A DNA stretch of 64,000 nt from Bog-159 sp963709155. Its GTDB lineage: Bacteria; Acidobacteriota; Terriglobia; Bryobacterales; Bryobacteraceae. This document shows, piece by piece, positions 59,820-64,000 of the stretch; positions within the stretch are counted from its first letter, which is position 1, and each line of letters begins with the position of its first letter. The DNA lies in contig CAVPVD010000003.1 in NCBI GenBank assembly GCA_963709155.1, positions 434,001 to 498,000 of the forward strand. Reading direction: 5' to 3'. A program made the position numbers and the translations under genes. The notes below the pieces were generated by a model, which saw only the letters and a list, made by a program, of their open reading frames with translations, was not told the DNA's origin and did not search any database.

Positions 59820-61558
59820 TGCTGGCGGTGGTGCTGCTGTTACGCCTGCCATTTCTGAACCAGGCGATTCAAGGCGACGACATCTATTACCTGGCCGCAG
59901 CCGAGCACGCGCAGATCGATCCGCTGCATCCCAACCACGTGGAATTCGTCTTTCTGGGCAATCGCGTGGATTTCCGGGGATTTTCACATCCACCCCTGGA
60001 CGCCTGGTTCCTGGCGCTGCTCCTGGCTGTTGTGGGCGATATTCGGGAAGTGCCTTTCCACGCGGCCTACATCCTGTTCTCGTTGATTGCGGCAATTGCC
60101 ATGTGGTCGCTGGCGAAGCGGTTCTCCCCGCATCCGGTATGGGCCACGCTGTTGTTCCTGGCGGTGCCGGCGTTCGTGGTGAATGGCGGTTCGCTCGAAT
60201 CCGATCTGCCATTTCTGGCATTTTGGATGGCGAGCATCGCGTGCTTTGCGGCGGGCCGATGGATGCTGGCGGCGATGGCCATGGCTTTGGCATCGATGGC
60301 CGCGTTTCAGGCCGTTTTCCTGACGCCGATCCTGGCTGTTTATGTGTGGCTGTACCGGCCGAAGGACCGGAAGGCGTGGCTGTTGACGCTGGTGCCACCG
60401 GCCACGATTCTGGCTTGGGAGCTGTTCGAGCGGCTGACGTCTGGCGCGCTGCCGGCGGCGGTGGCGGCCGGATACATGAGCAGCTACGGATGGCAGGCGA
60501 TCGCAAACAAACTGCGCAACGCGGCGGCACTCAGCGTACACGCCTGCTTCATGATTTTTCCGGCGCTGCTGCCGGGCGCTGTACTGCTGGCTTGGAAACG
60601 GCGCGACCGCGAGACGGCTTTTCTGGCGGCGTGGATCGCGCTGTTCTTCGGCGGCGCGCTGGTTATTTTCTTCGCGGGATCGGCGCGCTATCTGCTGCCC
60701 ATGGCCGCACCCATGGCGCTGCTGGTGTCGCGTCTGCGGCCGCGCTGGCTGGCGGCCGGATTCGCGGCGCAAATGAGCTTGAGCCTGGCGCTGGCCACGG
60801 TGAATTACCAGCATTGGGATGGCTACCGGCAGTTCGCGCGCCAGATCCGGCCGGCGACGGCGGGCCACCGCCTTTATATCGATGGCGAGTGGGGCTACTA
60901 TCTGGAAGCCGATGGAGGCATCCCGCTGGAACGCGGCCAGGTACTGCGGGCCGGCGATATCGTAGTTTCGAGCCAGTTGGCGTATCCGGTGGAATTCACG
61001 GCGCCCACCGCGACCCTCGCGGAGCGGGAAATACGCGCCTGGCTGCCCTTGCAAATCATCGGACTGGAGGCGCGCTCCGGCTATTCCACCGCCAGCAAGG
61101 GACTGCGGCCTTTCGATATTTCGAGCGCACCCATCGATATCGTGCGCGAGGCGATGGTACTCGACCGGCATCCGGTGCTGGCCGATCTGCCTATGGGCGC
61201 GGCGGAAGCGCACGACCAGATTGTCAGCGGCCTGTACGAACTGGAAGGCGGCGCGTGGCGCTGGATGGCGGGGAGCGCGGTGGTGTTGCTGAAGAGTCCC
61301 GCGCAGGCACTGCCGGTGGAAGCGGTGTTTACAATTCCGGACGCGGCGCCGGCGCGGCACGTGGAACTGCTGTTGGATGGGCGCGTAGTGGCGTCCGAGA
61401 CGTATACGGGGCCGGGAGCTTACACCCTGAAATCGGCGCCGCAATCGCCGGCCGGCGGCACCGCTACGGCGACCCTGACGGTGGATCGCACTTTCTCGGT
61501 GCCGGGCGACCACCGCGAACTGGGGGTAGTCGTGTCGGCGATCGGATTTCACCCGTAG
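59798..61558 (+). CDS. Polytopic membrane protein, GT39/ArnT-like glycosyltransferase
   Basis: The 586-residue protein begins with a helix and IQGDDIYYLAAAEHA (Asp27, Asp28), the acidic loop that is catalytic in GT-C dolichyl-phosphate-mannose type enzymes. A Pro-rich loop HPPLDAWFLALLLAV follows. About nine to eleven helices are predicted up to residue ~340. The C-terminal ~220 residues are soluble and beta-rich (VEAVFTIPDAAPARHVELLL). It probably transfers a sugar from a polyprenyl-phosphate donor to lipid, glycan or protein outside the membrane. It overlaps the gcvPB end by 22 bp. Confidence 0.8.
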   Translation: MDTRLALVLAVVLLLRLPFLNQAIQGDDIYYLAAAEHAQIDPLHPNHVEFVFLGNRVDFRGFSHPPLDAWFLALLLAVVGDIREVPFHAAYILFSLIAAIAMWSLAKRFSPHPVWATLLFLAVPAFVVNGGSLESDLPFLAFWMASIACFAAGRWMLAAMAMALASMAAFQAVFLTPILAVYVWLYRPKDRKAWLLTLVPPATILAWELFERLTSGALPAAVAAGYMSSYGWQAIANKLRNAAALSVHACFMIFPALLPGAVLLAWKRRDRETAFLAAWIALFFGGALVIFFAGSARYLLPMAAPMALLVSRLRPRWLAAGFAAQMSLSLALATVNYQHWDGYRQFARQIRPATAGHRLYIDGEWGYYLEADGGIPLERGQVLRAGDIVVSSQLAYPVEFTAPTATLAEREIRAWLPLQIIGLEARSGYSTASKGLRPFDISSAPIDIVREAMVLDRHPVLADLPMGAAEAHDQIVSGLYELEGGAWRWMAGSAVVLLKSPAQALPVEAVFTIPDAAPARHVELLLDGRVVASETYTGPGAYTLKSAPQSPAGGTATATLTVDRTFSVPGDHRELGVVVSAIGFHP

Positions 61559-61672
61559 GAAGGCCGGCGGGAGGGTGGGTTGGTGACGCGCCATACAACC
61601 CGCGCCACGCTGGGAATTCCCTGCTGAGCAATCAGTTAGAGCCGTCCTGTAAAATCGGTATATAGATCCTTC

Positions 61673-63898
61673 ATGCCATCTGAAAACTACGCGCAGTTGC
61701 TGGATTTCGCCGCTCGTCTGTGGCGTATCGACCCGGAATATTGGGATATCTGGGGACGCAAACACATTACATCGGACGAGACCAAGCGGGCCATCCTGCG
61801 GGGGTTGGGGGTACACGCGGAGAGCGCCGAAAGCCTGCGCGCTTCGATCGAGGCGCGACGCCACAAGGAGTGGACGCGGCTGGCGCCTGCATGCCTGGTA
61901 GTGACCGAGGGGAGCGCGGTGGAACTGCCGCTGCACTTGCCGGCGGATCTGAGCCAGGAAATCGCGCGCGTAGAGATTCGGGAAGAGAGCGGGACCGTTC
62001 ACGCGCTGAAGTTCGCGCTGGCCAGCTATCCGGAGTGCGGCGCGACTGACCTGGACGGACGCCGGTACGTACGCAAGCAGATCGTGCTGCCGGCTGAGTT
62101 GCCGCTGGGCTATCACGATGTACACATTGAACTGGGTGACCTGAAGGGCGAGACGCGGCTGATCGTGGCGCCGGCGCGGGCCTACGCGCATCCTTCCCTG
62201 GCCGGCGGGGGAAAAGCGGCGGGAGTGGCGCTGGCGTTGTACGGGGTACGCTCGGCGCACAATTGGGGAGCCGGCGACCTGCGCGACCTGCGCGGTATGG
62301 TGGACTGGATCGCGGACGACGCTAAGGCGAGTTTCATCGCGCTGAATCCGCTGCACGCCATTTACAACCGGCGGCCATATAACACCAGCCCTTATTTGCC
62401 GGAGTGCATTTTCTATCCGAATTATCTGTATCTGGATGTGGAATCGATCGAAGATTTTGAGAAATCGCGGCGCGCGCAGCGGCTGTGGGGGCAAGCGGAA
62501 ACGCAGCGCCAACTGGCTGCGTTGCGCGATTCCGAATTCGTCGAGTACGAGCAGGTGAGCGCGTGGAAATTGCGATTCCTGAAGCTGGCCTTCGCCGAGT
62601 TTCTGCGCGAGCACCGGGCGGGCTCGGCGCGCGCGGACGAGTTCAGCCGGTTTCTGGCGGAGGAAGGCGATTTGCTGCGGCGGTTCGCCACTTACAGCGC
62701 GCTGGACGAATACCTGCACGCGCGCAATCCGAATCTGTGGACGTGGCCCGACTGGCCGGCGGCCTACCAGGACCCGGAGTCGGCGGAGACGCAGGCTTTC
62801 CGGAAAAAACATTGGCGGCTTTTCCTGTTTTATTGCTATGTACAATGGCAGCTCTCGCTGCAACTGACGGCGGCCCAGGCTTACGCACGGGACCGCGGCT
62901 TGTCTATCGGGCTGTATCACGATCTGGCGCTGGCGACGGACCGGTTCGGCGCGGACTTATGGGCGCAGCGCCGCTTCTTTGTAGGCGGCTGCCGGGTGGG
63001 ATCGCCGCCGGACGACTTCGCGCCGAAGGGCCAGGATTGGGGCTTCCCGCCGCCTTGTTCGGACGAGCATCGGGAGAACGGATACCGCCTGTTCACGGAA
63101 TCGATCCGGAAGAACTGCCGGTACGGCGGGGCGCTGCGTATCGACCACGTGATGCGGTTTTTCCGGCTGTTCTGGATTCCGGAGGGCAGCGACGCAACGG
63201 CGGGCGCGTACGTGCGGGAGAACCACGACGATCTGATCCGGATCCTGGCGCTGGAGAGCGTGCGCCGGAAGGTGGTGATCATCGGCGAGGACCTGGGCAC
63301 CGTGGAACCGTTCGTGCGCGAGACGCTGGACCGCTTCGGCATTCTGAGCTACCGCCTGTTCTATTTCGAGAAGAGCGCGGACGGGAGATTCAAGAGCTAC
63401 GCCGAGTACCCGGAGCGCGCGCTGGTTTCTTCGACGACGCACGATCTTCCCACGCTGGCGGGATTCTGGACGGGGGAAGATATCGAAGCGCGGCGCCGCG
63501 CGGGCATGTTTCCGGACGACGCCATGTACCGCCGCCAGGTAGAGGAGCGGGGCGTGGAGAAACAGAAGGTGCTCGATGTGCTGCATAGCCTGAACCTGCT
63601 GCCGGCGTTCGTGCCGAGGGCGGCGGCGCTGATGCCGGAAATGACCGGCGAACTGCACAACGCGGTGATCGGCTTTCTGGCCCTGACTCCTTCGCAGCTT
63701 CTGGCGGTGAACCAGGAGGACCTGACCAAAGAGATCGCGCAGCAGAATCTGCCGGCGACTACGTGGCAATATCCGAACTGGAGCCGGAAGATGAAATACA
63801 CGCTGGAGGAATTGCGCACGCTGCCGGTGGCGCGGGACTTCGTGGCGATGTTCCGGAACTGGCTGGTGCGGTCGGGGCGGGTCAACCGGGAATCCTAA
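61673..63898 (+). CDS. malQ: 4-alpha-glucanotransferase (GH77, amylomaltase)
   Basis: MalQ transfers alpha-1,4-glucan segments between maltooligosaccharides. This is the long form (741 residues) with an N-terminal extension of ~160 residues before the GH77 barrel. The catalytic residues are visible: nucleophile in RIDHVMRFFRLFW (Asp491), acid/base in IIGEDLGTVEP (Glu539) and stabiliser in SSTTHDLPTLAGFW (Asp591). The active-site loop includes NTSPYLPECIFYPNYLYLD. It stands alone; a family-B repeat and a family-A repeat follow at the window end. Confidence 0.93.
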   Translation: MPSENYAQLLDFAARLWRIDPEYWDIWGRKHITSDETKRAILRGLGVHAESAESLRASIEARRHKEWTRLAPACLVVTEGSAVELPLHLPADLSQEIARVEIREESGTVHALKFALASYPECGATDLDGRRYVRKQIVLPAELPLGYHDVHIELGDLKGETRLIVAPARAYAHPSLAGGGKAAGVALALYGVRSAHNWGAGDLRDLRGMVDWIADDAKASFIALNPLHAIYNRRPYNTSPYLPECIFYPNYLYLDVESIEDFEKSRRAQRLWGQAETQRQLAALRDSEFVEYEQVSAWKLRFLKLAFAEFLREHRAGSARADEFSRFLAEEGDLLRRFATYSALDEYLHARNPNLWTWPDWPAAYQDPESAETQAFRKKHWRLFLFYCYVQWQLSLQLTAAQAYARDRGLSIGLYHDLALATDRFGADLWAQRRFFVGGCRVGSPPDDFAPKGQDWGFPPPCSDEHRENGYRLFTESIRKNCRYGGALRIDHVMRFFRLFWIPEGSDATAGAYVRENHDDLIRILALESVRRKVVIIGEDLGTVEPFVRETLDRFGILSYRLFYFEKSADGRFKSYAEYPERALVSSTTHDLPTLAGFWTGEDIEARRRAGMFPDDAMYRRQVEERGVEKQKVLDVLHSLNLLPAFVPRAAALMPEMTGELHNAVIGFLALTPSQLLAVNQEDLTKEIAQQNLPATTWQYPNWSRKMKYTLEELRTLPVARDFVAMFRNWLVRSGRVNRES

Positions 63899-63901
63899 GA
63901 G

Positions 63902-63926
63902 GGGGACTTAAAAGTCCCGCCGGCAC
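63902..63926. repeat. Palindromic repeat family B, half copy
   Basis: GGGGACTTAAAAGTCCCGCC and GGCACC, 4 bp after the malQ stop. Only the first hairpin is kept. Confidence 0.65.
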
Positions 63927-63974
63927 CGGACATGATGAAAAACCAGATGTTTAACCTGGAACATGGGTAACAGA

Positions 63975-64000
63975 TGTGGGGCGGGCAGGATTGCCCGCCC
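63975..64000. repeat. Palindromic repeat family A, cut by window end
   Basis: GTGGGGCGGGCAGGATTGCC continues to CGCCC at the last base. It matches the first module of the family-A copies. Confidence 0.65.

Noticed and set aside
59984..62920. 978-codon minus-strand open frame
   Set aside because: Antisense to the GT39-like and malQ genes; Arg/Gln/His-rich translation without domains, typical of GC-rich shadow frames.

Overview
The window is GC-rich, densely coded, and looks chromosomal. The gene content suggests an acidobacterium of the Solibacter/Bryobacterales type: secreted FG-GAP/ASPIC-UnbV and TPR proteins, Gloeo/Verruco-repeat and PEP-CTERM exported proteins, BlaI plus M56 regulatory pairs, FecR/DUF6600 proteins, tannase-like esterases, and many short palindromic intergenic repeats. 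This is inference from families; no rRNA or other taxonomic marker is present. I saw no tRNA, rRNA, CRISPR array, intact insertion sequence or prophage.

Layout. 1-5411: the 3' part of hisD, then hisC, a HAD phosphatase, hisB, hisH, hisF and hisA, all overlapping by a few bases. 5424-8934: a same-strand run of pgsA, a membrane protein, a DUF218 protein and an ABC exporter, closed by a strong hairpin terminator. 8976-18483: mostly exported proteins (AlgH-like, FecR/DUF6600, tannase-family esterase, GH32 hydrolase), a MarC-like membrane protein and a broken TIR-type gene. 18704-22197: an autoregulated-looking BlaI/M56 pair with an unusual M56 sensor and a PepSY membrane protein. 22423-24915: an ABC-2 exporter with a one-base frameshift in each gene. 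25059-32009: a candidate caspase-like protein, a phosphoesterase/outer-membrane-barrel pair, a GNAT protein, folP and a 2-hydroxyacid dehydrogenase. 32025-33002: glpX.

33066-41868 is the plastic part of the window. Two toxin-antitoxin modules are each split into two in-order, same-frame pieces with a secreted-protein gene between the pieces. A comM fragment and three copies of the 3' end of an amino-acid permease gene lie in the same region. 41921-46390: a DUF58 protein, an FAH-family protein and an M1 peptidase. 46443-50940: an exported five-heme cytochrome/TPR protein coupled to an ASPIC/UnbV FG-GAP protein and a small secreted protein. 53132-55118: an oxidoreductase and a DinB-like protein. 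55516-59819: gcvT-gcvH-gcvPA-gcvPB, the glycine cleavage system. 59798-63898: a GT39-like membrane glycosyltransferase and malQ.

Three cross-cutting patterns stand out. First, several families of palindromic repeats recur between genes, and one copy supplies the C-terminus of hisD. Second, at least five genes (TIR/HEAT, ABC ATPase, ABC permease, a secreted protein at 52.3 kb, gcvPB) are each restored by a single-base indel, so read or assembly error must be excluded before calling them pseudogenes. Third, toxin-antitoxin loci appear to be sites where other genes have been inserted or recombined.
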